Assembly: GCF_000959365.1 (NCBI RefSeq)
Contig: NZ_CP009556.1
Span: 806,001-870,000, forward strand
Reading direction: 5' to 3'
Length of the DNA: 64,000 nucleotides
From: Burkholderia oklahomensis C6786
Lineage (GTDB): Bacteria; Pseudomonadota; Gammaproteobacteria; Burkholderiales; Burkholderiaceae
Below the pieces are notes generated by a model. It was not told the origin of the DNA and did not search any database. It saw nothing but the letters and a program-made list of their open reading frames with translations. A program made the translations under genes and the position numbers. Of the stretch, positions 45,894 to 54,738 are shown piece after piece. The stretch's first letter is position 1. Each line of letters begins with the position of its first letter.

Positions 45894-46859
45894 TCAAAGA
45901 TCGAGCACGAGCACCGGCGACCGCGAGCGCGACACGCAGCAGCAAATCACCTTGTTGCTCGCGCGCTCCGCCCTGCTCAGGCAGTGGTCGCGATGATCGG
46001 GCTCGCCGCTCACGACGGGCACCATGCAGGTGCCGCACACGCCTTCGCCGCACGACGTGTCGACCTCGACGCCGATCGACGCGAGCGCGTCGACGATCGA
46101 CGTCCTGTCGTCGACGCGAATCGATCGTCCGCTGCGCTGCAGCCGCATTTCGAATGCGTCGCCTTCAGCGACGGGCAGCGGCGGCTCGGCCGCGAAGCGT
46201 TCGAGATGGATCGCGGTTTCGTCGATGCGCACGGCCGCGCGCGCGACGACCTGATCCATGAACGGCGCGGGGCCGCACGTATAGAGATGCGTGCCGGGGG
46301 CGGCGTCGGTGACGCACGCGTCGAGCGCCGCGGCGAGATCGGGCGGCTCGATGCCGACGTGCAGCGCGACGTGCGGCGCGAACGGCTCGCTCGACAGCCG
46401 CTCGAAAAACGCCGCATGCGCGCGACTGCGCACGAAGTAATGCAGCCGGAACGGCGCGCGCCGCTCGACGAGCCGGTAGGCCATCGACAACAGCGGCGTC
46501 ACGCCGATGCCGGCGGCGATCAGGAGGTGCGCGCGCGCATCGTCGGCGATCCGAAACAAATTGCGCGGCGTGCCGACCGCGAGCTCGGTGCCGACGCGAA
46601 CGTCGTCGTGCAGCGAGCGTGAGCCGCCGCGCGAGCGCAACTCCTTCTTTACTGCGAACTGATACGAGGCGCGCTGCGCGGGGTCGCCGCACAGCGAATA
46701 TTGGCGGGTGACGCCGGATGGGCTCGTCACGTCGATGTGCGCGCCGGGCTCGTATGCGTCGAACGGCAGGCCGTCGACGCGCGAGATGCGAAAGGAGCGG
46801 ATGTCCTGCGCCTCGTCCTGGAGCGCATCGACCCGGGCTAGATGGAAACTCGCTTGCAT
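45894..46859 (-). CDS. iacF: Rieske oxygenase reductase with C-terminal 2Fe-2S domain, IacF-like
   Basis: 321 residues of the phthalate-dioxygenase-reductase type: FMN domain with RQYSLCGDP (52-60), NAD domain with LLIAAGIGVTPLLSMA (112-127) and YTCGP, and a plant-type ferredoxin domain with Cys270, Cys275, Cys278 and Cys308. It passes NADH electrons to the IacCD oxygenase. It is separated from iacC by the plus-strand LysR gene and has its own AT-rich upstream region sharing CAAATTGAT with the iacC promoter. Confidence 0.88.
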   Translation of the reverse strand: MQASFHLARVDALQDEAQDIRSFRISRVDGLPFDAYEPGAHIDVTSPSGVTRQYSLCGDPAQRASYQFAVKKELRSRGGSRSLHDDVRVGTELAVGTPRNLFRIADDARAHLLIAAGIGVTPLLSMAYRLVERRAPFRLHYFVRSRAHAAFFERLSSEPFAPHVALHVGIEPPDLAAALDACVTDAAPGTHLYTCGPAPFMDQVVARAAVRIDETAIHLERFAAEPPLPVAEGDAFEMRLQRSGRSIRVDDRTSIVDALASIGVEVDTSCGEGVCGTCMVPVVSGEPDHRDHCLSRAERASNKVICCCVSRSRSPVLVLDL

Positions 46860-47233
46860 GGGGAATCCGTTGATGGAGTGAGACGCGCGCCGCACGTGCG
46901 GCGAAGCCGCGCGATTCGGCAAAAGCAGGATAAGCTGCGTAATTGAATCAGGCAAATTGATGAAAAACGGTTGAATGGATAAGTGCCACTGATTTAATCT
47001 GGGCTCGAGTGATTGCCGGATCGGGTGCGCGTTGGCGGCTGTCCGGGTTCGGAAGGTGAAGGGCGCAAGCGCGGCCGTCGCCGCCGGAAACGAGGCGGCG
47101 TGCGAGGCGACGAGAAGCGGCGCAGGAAGGGCGAGGTGGGCAAAAGGAACGAAAAGGACGAAGCTCGCGCGCGAGCCGGGCCGTCCCGTGCGCGCCGCTT
47201 CGGCGCGGCGTCGCGCGGCAACCGGCCGCCGCG
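46860..47233. other. intergenic region with iacF promoter
   Basis: Bases about 46915-46990 are AT-rich and should hold the iacF promoter, including CAAATTGAT at 46953-46961 and a near repeat AATTGAATCA just before it. The remainder (47000-47233) is GC-rich and I see no gene. Confidence 0.45.
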
Positions 47234-48721
47234 TCAGTAGCGGATCATGACGGACTTCAATTCCGTGTAGTCGTGGATGAACGCACTGCCGAACTCGCGT
47301 CCGAGCCCAGACGATTTGACGCCGCCGAACGGCACGGCCGGATCGAGGAACGTGTGCATGTTGACCCACAGCGTGCCCGCTTCGATCCGGGGAATCAGCC
47401 GTAGCGCCTTCGAGAGATTGTTGGTCCACAGGCTTGCGGTCAGGCCGAACGGCGTGTCGTTGAACAGGCTGACGAGCTCGTCGTCGGTGTCGTACGGCAG
47501 AAAGCTGATGACGGGGCCGAACGTTTCCTCATGCAGCAGCCGGTCGTCGCGATGCTTCGCGAGCACGGCCGTCGGCTCGACGAAATAACCGGGGCGGTCG
47601 ACGCGGCGGCCGCCGAATACGACCTCGCCGTTTTCCCGCGCCCAGTCGAAATAGCCGAGGATCTTGTCGAGGTGCGGCTTGTTCGCGAGCGGCCCGAACG
47701 CCACGGATTCATCGAGCGGCGAGCCCACGCGGATCGCCTGCAATCCCGTCTTGACCTTCTCGAGCACTTCGTCGAGCTTCGAACGATGCACGTACACGCG
47801 TTCCGGCGACGCGCAGATCTGCCCTTGATGCGTATACCCCGCCGTCAGCAGTCCGCTCACCGCGTCGTCGACGTCGACGTCCTCGAGAAAGCCGGCCGCA
47901 TTCTTTCCGCCTAGTTCGAGCGTCGCGCGGGTCAGATTGGCGCCGATCGCCTGCGTGCCGACGCGAATGCCGGTCGCCACCGAGCCGGTGAACGACACTT
48001 TGGCGACGTCCGCGTGGTCGATCAGCATGCGGCCGACGTTGCCGTCGCCGTTGACGACGTTCAGCGCGCCGGGCGGCACGCCGGCCTCGGTCGCGAGCTC
48101 GGCAAGACGCAGCAGCGTCAGCGGGCTGAATTCGCTCGGCTTGATGACGACCGTGCAACCCGTGACGAGGGCGGACGCGATCTTCCAGATGGCGATCATC
48201 ACCGAGAAATTCCACGGAACGATGCCGGCCACGACGCCGACCGGCTCGCGAAACGTCAGCGCCGTGTAGCGCTCGCCCGCGCGGGACGGCAGCGACGGCG
48301 CGATCGTCTCGCCGTTGATCTTGGTCGCCCAGCTGGCGTAATAGCGGAGAAACGTCGCGCTTTGCGCGACTTCGATCGCGCGCGATACGTGGATGTGCTT
48401 GCCCGAGCAGAGCGTTTCGAGTTGGGCGATTTCCTCGCCGTGTTGTTCGATGAGATCGGCGAGCCGGTTCAGGATCTCGGCGCGCCGGCCCGCAGACGTA
48501 TCGCGCCAGGCGCCGTGGAACGCCGCCTTCGCGGCGGCGACGGCGGCGTCGACATCGGCCGCGTCCGCGTTGCGCACGTGGGCGATCGTCTGCTCGGTCG
48601 CCGGGTTGGTTATCGCGATACGATGGTCCGATGCGCCGGCGCGAGATGCGCCGCCGACGAAATGCGCATGATCCTGCGTGAGGAACCGGAACACCTCGGG
48701 AAGAAGTGGGATGTCGCTCAT
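47234..48721 (-). CDS. aldehyde dehydrogenase, phenylacetaldehyde/betaine-type
   Basis: 495 residues, full length for the NAD(P)-dependent superfamily. Residues include VVAGIVPWNFSVMIAIWKI, the cofactor loop SFTGSVATG, the glutamate in LELGGKNAAGF and the nucleophile in HQGQICASPERV. It ends with the GGVKSSGLGREFG segment typical of phenylacetaldehyde and betaine aldehyde dehydrogenases. It oxidises an aldehyde to an acid in the cytoplasm. It lies 48 bases after the GMC gene on the same strand, forming an alcohol-to-acid pair. The substrate is unknown. Indole-3-acetaldehyde would fit the neighbourhood, but that is speculation. Confidence 0.88.
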   Translation of the reverse strand: MSDIPLLPEVFRFLTQDHAHFVGGASRAGASDHRIAITNPATEQTIAHVRNADAADVDAAVAAAKAAFHGAWRDTSAGRRAEILNRLADLIEQHGEEIAQLETLCSGKHIHVSRAIEVAQSATFLRYYASWATKINGETIAPSLPSRAGERYTALTFREPVGVVAGIVPWNFSVMIAIWKIASALVTGCTVVIKPSEFSPLTLLRLAELATEAGVPPGALNVVNGDGNVGRMLIDHADVAKVSFTGSVATGIRVGTQAIGANLTRATLELGGKNAAGFLEDVDVDDAVSGLLTAGYTHQGQICASPERVYVHRSKLDEVLEKVKTGLQAIRVGSPLDESVAFGPLANKPHLDKILGYFDWARENGEVVFGGRRVDRPGYFVEPTAVLAKHRDDRLLHEETFGPVISFLPYDTDDELVSLFNDTPFGLTASLWTNNLSKALRLIPRIEAGTLWVNMHTFLDPAVPFGGVKSSGLGREFGSAFIHDYTELKSVMIRY

Positions 48722-48769
48722 GTCGATCGAGTCCTGTTCAGTGATTGGAGGGGGGGAAGCGGCGCACGC

Positions 48770-50413
48770 TCAGCCGACGCACTCGGCGGACGGAGAAGGC
48801 GCCTTGTGGCCGAGCAGCAGATCGGCGCCGCGCTCTCCGATCATGATCGAAGGCGCGTTGGTGTTGCCGCTCGGCACCTGCGGGCAAATCGAGCAATCGA
48901 CGACGCGCAGGTTGGCGACGCCATGCACGCGCAGCGCCTGGTCGACGACCGACGATGCGGGGTCCGTGCCCATCCGGCAGGAACCGGCGGGGTGATAGAC
49001 AGTCTTGACGTTCTGTCGAACGAACGCTTCGAGCGCTCGATCGTCGTCGCGCTCGAGCCGCGACGGCGCGACGATTTCGCGGACGTGGGCGCCGAGCGCC
49101 GGCGCGGCCAGTATGTCCAGCCCCGCCCGGACAGCGCGTATCTGCCCGGACAGGTCGTCGGGATGACTGAGGAAATTCGCGTCGATTCGCGGCAGATCGG
49201 CCGGATCGGTGCTGCGCAGCAGGACGCGACCGCGCGATTTCGGCTGAAGATGTCCTGCTTTCACGGTGATGCCGTGTTCGCTCGCAGGCGGTTTTTCGCC
49301 GGGCGTATTGTCGAAATTGTCGAGAAGCGGCAGGAAGTGCAACTGAATGTCGGGGCGGCCCGTGCCGAGACTGTCGATGAACGCGCCGCCTTCGAGGATG
49401 TTGCTCGTCAGCAGGCCGCTGCGGAAGCACCGCCACTGAAGGAAGTGACCGAGCGCCGCGAGTCCCTGGTCCGCGCCGAGCAAGCTGGTTTTCGTGCGGA
49501 TCGACGCCTGGACCGACAGGTGCAGGTGATCGTGAAAATTCTTGCCGACCGGCAGATCGGCGATCGTCTCGATGCCGAGGTCGGACAGATGGTCATGCGG
49601 GCCGATTCCGGACAGCATCAGCACCTTCGGGCTGCCGATCGCGCCGGCGCTCAGCACGACTTCCTTGCGCGCGCCGATCGTGATCGGCGCCGAGCCGCGC
49701 TCGCCGAACGCGACGCCGACCGCGCGTCCCTGCTCGACGAGAATGCGGTGAACGAGCGCGCCGGTCGCGATCGTCAGGCGCGCGTCGTCGCGGACCGATT
49801 TCAGGTAGGTGCGCGCGGTGCTCGCGCGCTCGCCGTTGTGCGTCGTCGTCTGGTAATAGCCGATGCCCCGCTGAGACGCGCCGTTGAAATCGTTGACGTA
49901 AGGCAGCCCGATTTCCTGGCCGGCGCGCACGAAGGCGCCCGTCAGCGGATGGCGGTAGCGGTTCTCGCTGACGGGCAGCGGCCCTTGCTGGCCATGAAAT
50001 TCCGTGCCGAGGCTTTCGTTGGCTTCCGCGTTGCGGAAGTAGGGCAGCACGTCGCGGTAGCGCCAATCGGTGCAGCCCCATTCGGTTGCCCAGTCGTCGT
50101 AGTCCGCGGCTTGTCCGCGGATGTAGATCATGCCGTTCACCGAACTGCCGCCGCCCAGCACGCGTCCTTGCGCGATGATCAGCGAGCGGTCGTTCGCGTG
50201 GCGCTGCGGCTCGGTCATGTACGGCCACGATTTCCGCTGGAACACCTTGACGACGGCGCCGGGGATCGCGTGAAACGGATTGCTGTCGGCGCCGCCCGCT
50301 TCCAGCAGCAGGACGGTTCCCGCTTTCTGCTGGATCAGACGAGCCGCGACCACGCAGCCTGCCGAGCCGCCGCCGATCACGATGTAGTCGTAGGAGGGTT
50401 GCAGAGTTTTCAT
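48770..50413 (-). CDS. GMC-family alcohol/choline dehydrogenase
   Basis: 547 residues from ATG at 50413. The FAD-binding start YDYIVIGGGSAGCVVAARL is followed by GRVLGGGSSVNGMIYIRGQ and SGIGPHDHLSDLGI. The C-terminus has VYHPAGSCRMGTD with the catalytic His and QVPSGNTNAPSIMIGERGAD. It has no export signal, unlike the GMC enzyme at 2474. It oxidises an alcohol to an aldehyde, passed to the adjoining aldehyde dehydrogenase. A choline-to-betaine pair is possible, but other primary alcohols fit as well. Confidence 0.88.
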   Translation of the reverse strand: MKTLQPSYDYIVIGGGSAGCVVAARLIQQKAGTVLLLEAGGADSNPFHAIPGAVVKVFQRKSWPYMTEPQRHANDRSLIIAQGRVLGGGSSVNGMIYIRGQAADYDDWATEWGCTDWRYRDVLPYFRNAEANESLGTEFHGQQGPLPVSENRYRHPLTGAFVRAGQEIGLPYVNDFNGASQRGIGYYQTTTHNGERASTARTYLKSVRDDARLTIATGALVHRILVEQGRAVGVAFGERGSAPITIGARKEVVLSAGAIGSPKVLMLSGIGPHDHLSDLGIETIADLPVGKNFHDHLHLSVQASIRTKTSLLGADQGLAALGHFLQWRCFRSGLLTSNILEGGAFIDSLGTGRPDIQLHFLPLLDNFDNTPGEKPPASEHGITVKAGHLQPKSRGRVLLRSTDPADLPRIDANFLSHPDDLSGQIRAVRAGLDILAAPALGAHVREIVAPSRLERDDDRALEAFVRQNVKTVYHPAGSCRMGTDPASSVVDQALRVHGVANLRVVDCSICPQVPSGNTNAPSIMIGERGADLLLGHKAPSPSAECVG

Positions 50414-50810
50414 GTCACTCGATGAACGTGAACGGTTGATGAGAAGGACTGAACGATTGCTCCGAACGCCGGAGGATTCGCCGGCGACGCGCGCGGAGGG
50501 TTCGTCATGGCCACGCGTGCGGCGTGGACGCCCGGGCGTGACCGTGGAATCGGCCCATCCGGCGTTCGGCATTCGCACTGCGCACTCGCACTTCGCACGC
50601 GCGGAGTCGCATCGGATCGATCGCCGCGCGACGCGATTGCGTATCGCGCGGCGCACCCGGCATGGCGTTGCGAAGCAGGATCGGCGAATTGGATAAATAA
50701 GACAAATCAATAGAAATCACGATGATGAATAAATGGTGCGGATATCTCGACGGCGTCGCGATGCGCATGCCGAGTTCCCCGCGCTCGCGCCGCCGTCCGG
50801 ATGTTGCGCA
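50414..50810. other. intergenic region with promoter of the GMC/ALDH pair
   Basis: 397 bases between minus-strand genes. Bases 50697-50740 are AT-rich (ATAAATAAGACAAATCAATA). No gene is supported; small frames here lack ribosome-binding sites. Confidence 0.4.
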
Positions 50811-52226
50811 TCAACCCGCCGGCGAACCCGGCGTCGTCGTCATCGCCGCGGCTTCGCTCGGCGCCTCGCGCATCGCCGCGAGCCGCGTCGCGCGCTCGCG
50901 TTCGAGACTCGCGCGATACCGCCGGCAGCCGATCCCGAGCAGGCCCGCCGCGAGCGTCGCGGCCGCGAGATTGACGATCGCCATCGAATCGCCGACCGCG
51001 AGCGGCGTGCGATACACCTTGTCGGTGATCAGCGCGACGATCGTCGTGCCGATCCCGAGCGCGATCAGATTCGACACGAGCAGGAACAGCGCGGAGATCT
51101 GCGCGCGCAGCTGGTTCGGCGCGAGCGTCTGCATCGCGGCGGTCGACGTCGGCATCGGAAACGACGCGAAGAACATCGCGACGACGAGCAGCGCGAGCGA
51201 CGTGCCGAGATGGTCGACCTGCGTGAACGCGGCGGCGGGCGCGAGCATGCACAGCGCGCCGATGCAGCCCGCCCGCATCGGCGCATCGGCATAGCCGCGC
51301 CGCAGCAGCCAGTCGTTGAGCCAGCCGCCGCAGAACACGCCCGTCGTGTTCGCGACGAGCAGCACCGTGCCGAGCGTGTAGCCCGCCTCGACCGGCGTGA
51401 GGCCGAAATGGCGGATGTAGAACGCGGGCGTCCAGCTCAACAGGCAGTAGAGCGCCATCGCATAGAACGAAAACCCGGCGTAATGGCAGAAGAAGGTCGC
51501 GCGGTGCTTGCCGACGAAGCGCAGCGCATCCGCAGTCGACAGCCGCATCACGACGCCCGAGCGATCGTGCGCGAGCTCCTTGCGCTGAGGGTCGCGCACG
51601 GTGAGCGCGAACAGGAGCGCGACGGCGAGCCCGGGCAGGCCGACGATCAGGAACGTGACCTGCCACGCGTGCACGTCGCCGACGAGCGGCAGCGTGAACG
51701 CCGACGCATGCTTGAGGAGCGCGATCACATAACCGCCGACGAGAAACGCGACGCCGCCGCCGATGAACGAACCGAGCGAGTAGACGGCCACCGCGCGGCC
51801 GAGTTTCTCTTTCGGAAAATAGTCGGCGAGCATCGAGTATGTGCCGGGCGACAGCGCCGCTTCGCCGACACCGACGCCCATCCGCGCGACGAACATGTGC
51901 AGGAAGTGCCGGCTGAGGCCGCACGTGGCGGTCGCGAGGCTCCACAGCGCGATGCCGGCCGCGATGATGCGCGGCCGCGCGTAGCGATCCGCGAGGTAGG
52001 CGATCGGCATCCCCATGAACGCGTAGAACAGCGAAAACGCGAAGCCGTTCAGCAGGCTGAACTGCGTGTCGGTGAGCTGCAGGTCGCGCTTGATCGGTTC
52101 GATCATCAGCACGAGCACCTGGCGGTCGACGAACGAGAACACGTACGCGAGCATGCAGATCACGACGACGTACCACTCGTACGTATAGCGTCGTGCGATC
52201 GAAGGGGCGGCGGGGGGAGCGGTCAT
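50811..52226 (-). CDS. MFS transporter
   Basis: 471 residues from ATG at 52226 (GGAGA upstream), with about 12 hydrophobic segments. WYVVVICMLAYVFSFVDRQ and the loop YLADRYARPR between helices 2 and 3 are major-facilitator signatures, and ARMGVGVGEAALSP follows as in spinster-like and organic-acid transporters. It is likely an uptake system for the substrate of the neighbouring alcohol/aldehyde dehydrogenases or for an aromatic acid. It is divergent from the porin gene (362 bases), as in many Burkholderia catabolic islands. Confidence 0.88.
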   Translation of the reverse strand: MTAPPAAPSIARRYTYEWYVVVICMLAYVFSFVDRQVLVLMIEPIKRDLQLTDTQFSLLNGFAFSLFYAFMGMPIAYLADRYARPRIIAAGIALWSLATATCGLSRHFLHMFVARMGVGVGEAALSPGTYSMLADYFPKEKLGRAVAVYSLGSFIGGGVAFLVGGYVIALLKHASAFTLPLVGDVHAWQVTFLIVGLPGLAVALLFALTVRDPQRKELAHDRSGVVMRLSTADALRFVGKHRATFFCHYAGFSFYAMALYCLLSWTPAFYIRHFGLTPVEAGYTLGTVLLVANTTGVFCGGWLNDWLLRRGYADAPMRAGCIGALCMLAPAAAFTQVDHLGTSLALLVVAMFFASFPMPTSTAAMQTLAPNQLRAQISALFLLVSNLIALGIGTTIVALITDKVYRTPLAVGDSMAIVNLAAATLAAGLLGIGCRRYRASLERERATRLAAMREAPSEAAAMTTTPGSPAG

Positions 52227-52588
52227 GCGGTTTCTCCGGAGACGAATGGACGGAATCCCGCGCTGTGTGCCGCGCGATCGGAGGGCAGCGTAGTCAACCA
52301 AATTCCGCGCACCTAGCCGGAGTGACAGCCGCACGACACGGACATTTACCGATCCGCCTAAAGAAATTCCCAGGCCCCGCCCCGCCGGCCGCGCGCCCAC
52401 GCCCCGCGCGGCGGGCCGGGCGCCGCGTCATGAGCCGCATCTATAAAGCTTATAAAGCCCGTTCGATCGACGCCGGATATTGGCCTTCCTAGACTCGCCC
52501 CCGGCTTGGCATTCCTCGTTCGCGCGCACTCGCGGCGAACGCTCGGCGCGCGGCGCGCGCCTCGGACAATCTCTACGGGACGGCACGA
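52227..52588. other. divergent promoter region of the MFS and porin genes
   Basis: 362 bases without a gene. It holds the upstream region of the MFS gene and the porin leader. CTATAAAGCTTATAAAG near 52440-52456 is a short AT-rich direct repeat that could be a promoter element. Confidence 0.4.
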
Positions 52589-53686
52589 ATGAACAACTGG
52601 AAATGGCTTGCGTCGTTGTTGAGCGCGGCCGCGGCGATGCCCGCGTTCGCGCAATCGAGCGTGGTGCTGTACGGTCGCATCGATACCGCGATCGAATTCG
52701 CGAACATGGGGCCGCGACACGTGACGCGCATGGGCAGCGGCAATCTGTTCGCGTCGCAATGGGGCCTCAAGGGCGTCGAGGATCTCGGCGGCGGCTACTC
52801 GGCGATCTTCAAGCTCGAGAACGGCTTCAACTCGGCGAACGGTACGCTCGGCAACGGCGGCGCGCTGTTCGGCCGCGAAGCGTGGGTCGGCGTCATCGGT
52901 CCGTTCGGCGGGCTGCAGGCGGGCGAGCTCTACACGATCGTGCACACGACGTTCGTCACGTACAGCCTGCCCGGATACGCGGCGGGACTCGCGTGGGGCA
53001 ATGCGTCGAACAATTTCGTCGGGCCGGCGTTCCTGCGCACGCACAACGGACTGCGCTACACGTCGCCGCGCATCGGCGACTTCCTGCTGCGCGCGACCGC
53101 GTCGCGCGGGGCGAGCGGCGCGTCGGGCCAACCGTCGTCGCTCGGCGATACGTACGGCGCCGGGATCAATTACGCGCGAGGGCCGCTGTCGATCGACGTC
53201 GACTACATGGTGCAGCGCTTCAGTCCGGCGAGCGCGGCGTCGCTGTCCGCGACAAGTCCCGTCGCGGCAGGCAACTACGCGCTCGGCGCAGTCTCGTACG
53301 ACTTCGCGTTCATGAAGCTCGCGTTCCTCTACATGCGGCATCGCGGCGGGCCGGACGTGCCCGCCGTCGTCGACGGTGCGAGCGCGTATCCGCACCACGA
53401 CCTGTATGAGCTCGACGCGACGATCCCGCTCGGCCGCGCGTCGCTGCTCGTCAGCTACGGCCATTACCGGAAGGCCGCCGACAGCGAGGGCAACGCCGAT
53501 TCGTACGGAGTCCGACTCGACTATCCGTTGTCGAAGCGGACCGTGCTTTATACGGGCGCGGCGATGGTGCGCAACGGCGCGCACGCGACGTTCACCATCA
53601 ACGGCGCGGCGGGCGGCGGCGTGCCCGTCGCGAAGCCGGGCGCGACCGCGAGCTCGATCGTCGCGGGTGTGATGACGTCGTTCTAA
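52589..53686 (+). CDS. Gram-negative general porin
   Basis: 365 residues. The first 21 form a Sec signal ending MPAFA, followed by QSSVVLYGRIDTAIE, the start of Burkholderia OmpC-like porins. KGVEDLGGGYSAIFKLENGF and FGREAWVGVIG are conserved early strands and the protein ends with a terminal Phe (TSF), the outer-membrane assembly signal. It allows passive uptake of small solutes. It lies between the MFS gene and the LysR gene, whose stop overlaps its own (convergent, 4 bases). Confidence 0.9.
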   Translation: MNNWKWLASLLSAAAAMPAFAQSSVVLYGRIDTAIEFANMGPRHVTRMGSGNLFASQWGLKGVEDLGGGYSAIFKLENGFNSANGTLGNGGALFGREAWVGVIGPFGGLQAGELYTIVHTTFVTYSLPGYAAGLAWGNASNNFVGPAFLRTHNGLRYTSPRIGDFLLRATASRGASGASGQPSSLGDTYGAGINYARGPLSIDVDYMVQRFSPASAASLSATSPVAAGNYALGAVSYDFAFMKLAFLYMRHRGGPDVPAVVDGASAYPHHDLYELDATIPLGRASLLVSYGHYRKAADSEGNADSYGVRLDYPLSKRTVLYTGAAMVRNGAHATFTINGAAGGGVPVAKPGATASSIVAGVMTSF

Positions 53687-54738
53687 TCGCAGTCCGCGTG
53701 CGGCGCACACGAGGCGGACGACGCGACGGGCGCGAGCCACGCGTCAAAAGGCTCGCGCGCGCCGATGTCGAACAGCTCGGACAGCAGCGCGCGCAGCCAC
53801 CGATGGCCGGGGTCGGCGTCGAAGCGACGATGCCAGTACGCGTTGACGGTCCACGCCTGCGCGCCGGCGATCGGATAGATCGCGCACGCATCGCGCGCCG
53901 CGAACGTGCGCGCGATCGTGCGCGGCACGATCACCGCATAGTCGCAATCGAGCAGGATCGCGGGAATCACCATGAAGTCGGGCAGCGCGGCGCGTACGCG
54001 CGGCATCAGCCCGAGCCGGTCGAGGAGCCGCATCGATTGCGAATGCGACGTGACGGCGACGAGCCGCAGATGCGGCGGCGCATCGGCATCGAGCACGAAA
54101 TCGTCGCCGAGCGCGAGACGCGCGGCCGCGCGGCGCGACATCAGCAGCACGCAGCGTTCCTGCAGCAGCGCGGTGCGCTGGAAGTGGCTCGACGCGTCGC
54201 TATAGTGGCCGAGCGCAAAATCGATCCGGCCCGACTCGAGCGCGACGTTGAGCTGCGGCTCGTCGACGTGCAGCGTCTCGATGACCGCGCCGGGCGCGCG
54301 CGCGTCGAGCACCTGCAGGAGCGTCGGCAGGAACGCGCTCGCCGCGAAGTCGCTCATGTGCAGCCGGAATACGCGCTGCGTGGTGTCGGGCAGAAAGCGC
54401 GTGCCTTCGTCGAGCACGTCCTGCAGGATCGCGAGCGCCTTGTCGACCGACGCGGCGAGACGGCGCGCGCGCGGCGTCGGCTCGACGCCGGTGCCGGTGC
54501 GCACGAACAGCGCGTCGCGGAACATCAGGCGCAGCCGGCCGAGCCCGTAGCTGACCGACGGCTGCGTGACGCCGAGCCGCAGCGCCGCGCGGCCGACATG
54601 CCGCTCGACGTACACCGCGCGGAATGTCTTCAGCAGATTGAGATCGAGGTCCTGCACGCGCAGCGAATCGGTGGCGTCGGCGGCGGGCGCGGCGGACGGG
54701 ATCGATTCGAGCGTTGCCGTGGCGATGGGGCGGTTCAT
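53683..54738 (-). CDS. LysR-family transcriptional regulator
   Basis: 351 residues. The DNA-binding part is LDLNLLKTFRAVYVERHVGRAA with LGVTQPSVSYGLGRLR. About 28 residues of extension precede it. The effector domain starts near FRLHMSDF. Its start overlaps the stop of the AraC gene (ATGA), so the two regulators are probably one transcript. Likely targets are the convergent porin/MFS block or the opine-like genes divergent from the AraC gene. Confidence 0.87.
   Translation of the reverse strand: MNRPIATATLESIPSAAPAADATDSLRVQDLDLNLLKTFRAVYVERHVGRAALRLGVTQPSVSYGLGRLRLMFRDALFVRTGTGVEPTPRARRLAASVDKALAILQDVLDEGTRFLPDTTQRVFRLHMSDFAASAFLPTLLQVLDARAPGAVIETLHVDEPQLNVALESGRIDFALGHYSDASSHFQRTALLQERCVLLMSRRAAARLALGDDFVLDADAPPHLRLVAVTSHSQSMRLLDRLGLMPRVRAALPDFMVIPAILLDCDYAVIVPRTIARTFAARDACAIYPIAGAQAWTVNAYWHRRFDADPGHRWLRALLSELFDIGAREPFDAWLAPVASSASCAPHADCD

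Noticed and set aside
42672..46859. Anthranilate or phenylpropionate dioxygenase set
   Set aside because: The oxygenase subunits alone would allow it, but the neighbours (IacA-, IacB-, IacE-, IacH- and IacI-like genes) identify an iac locus.
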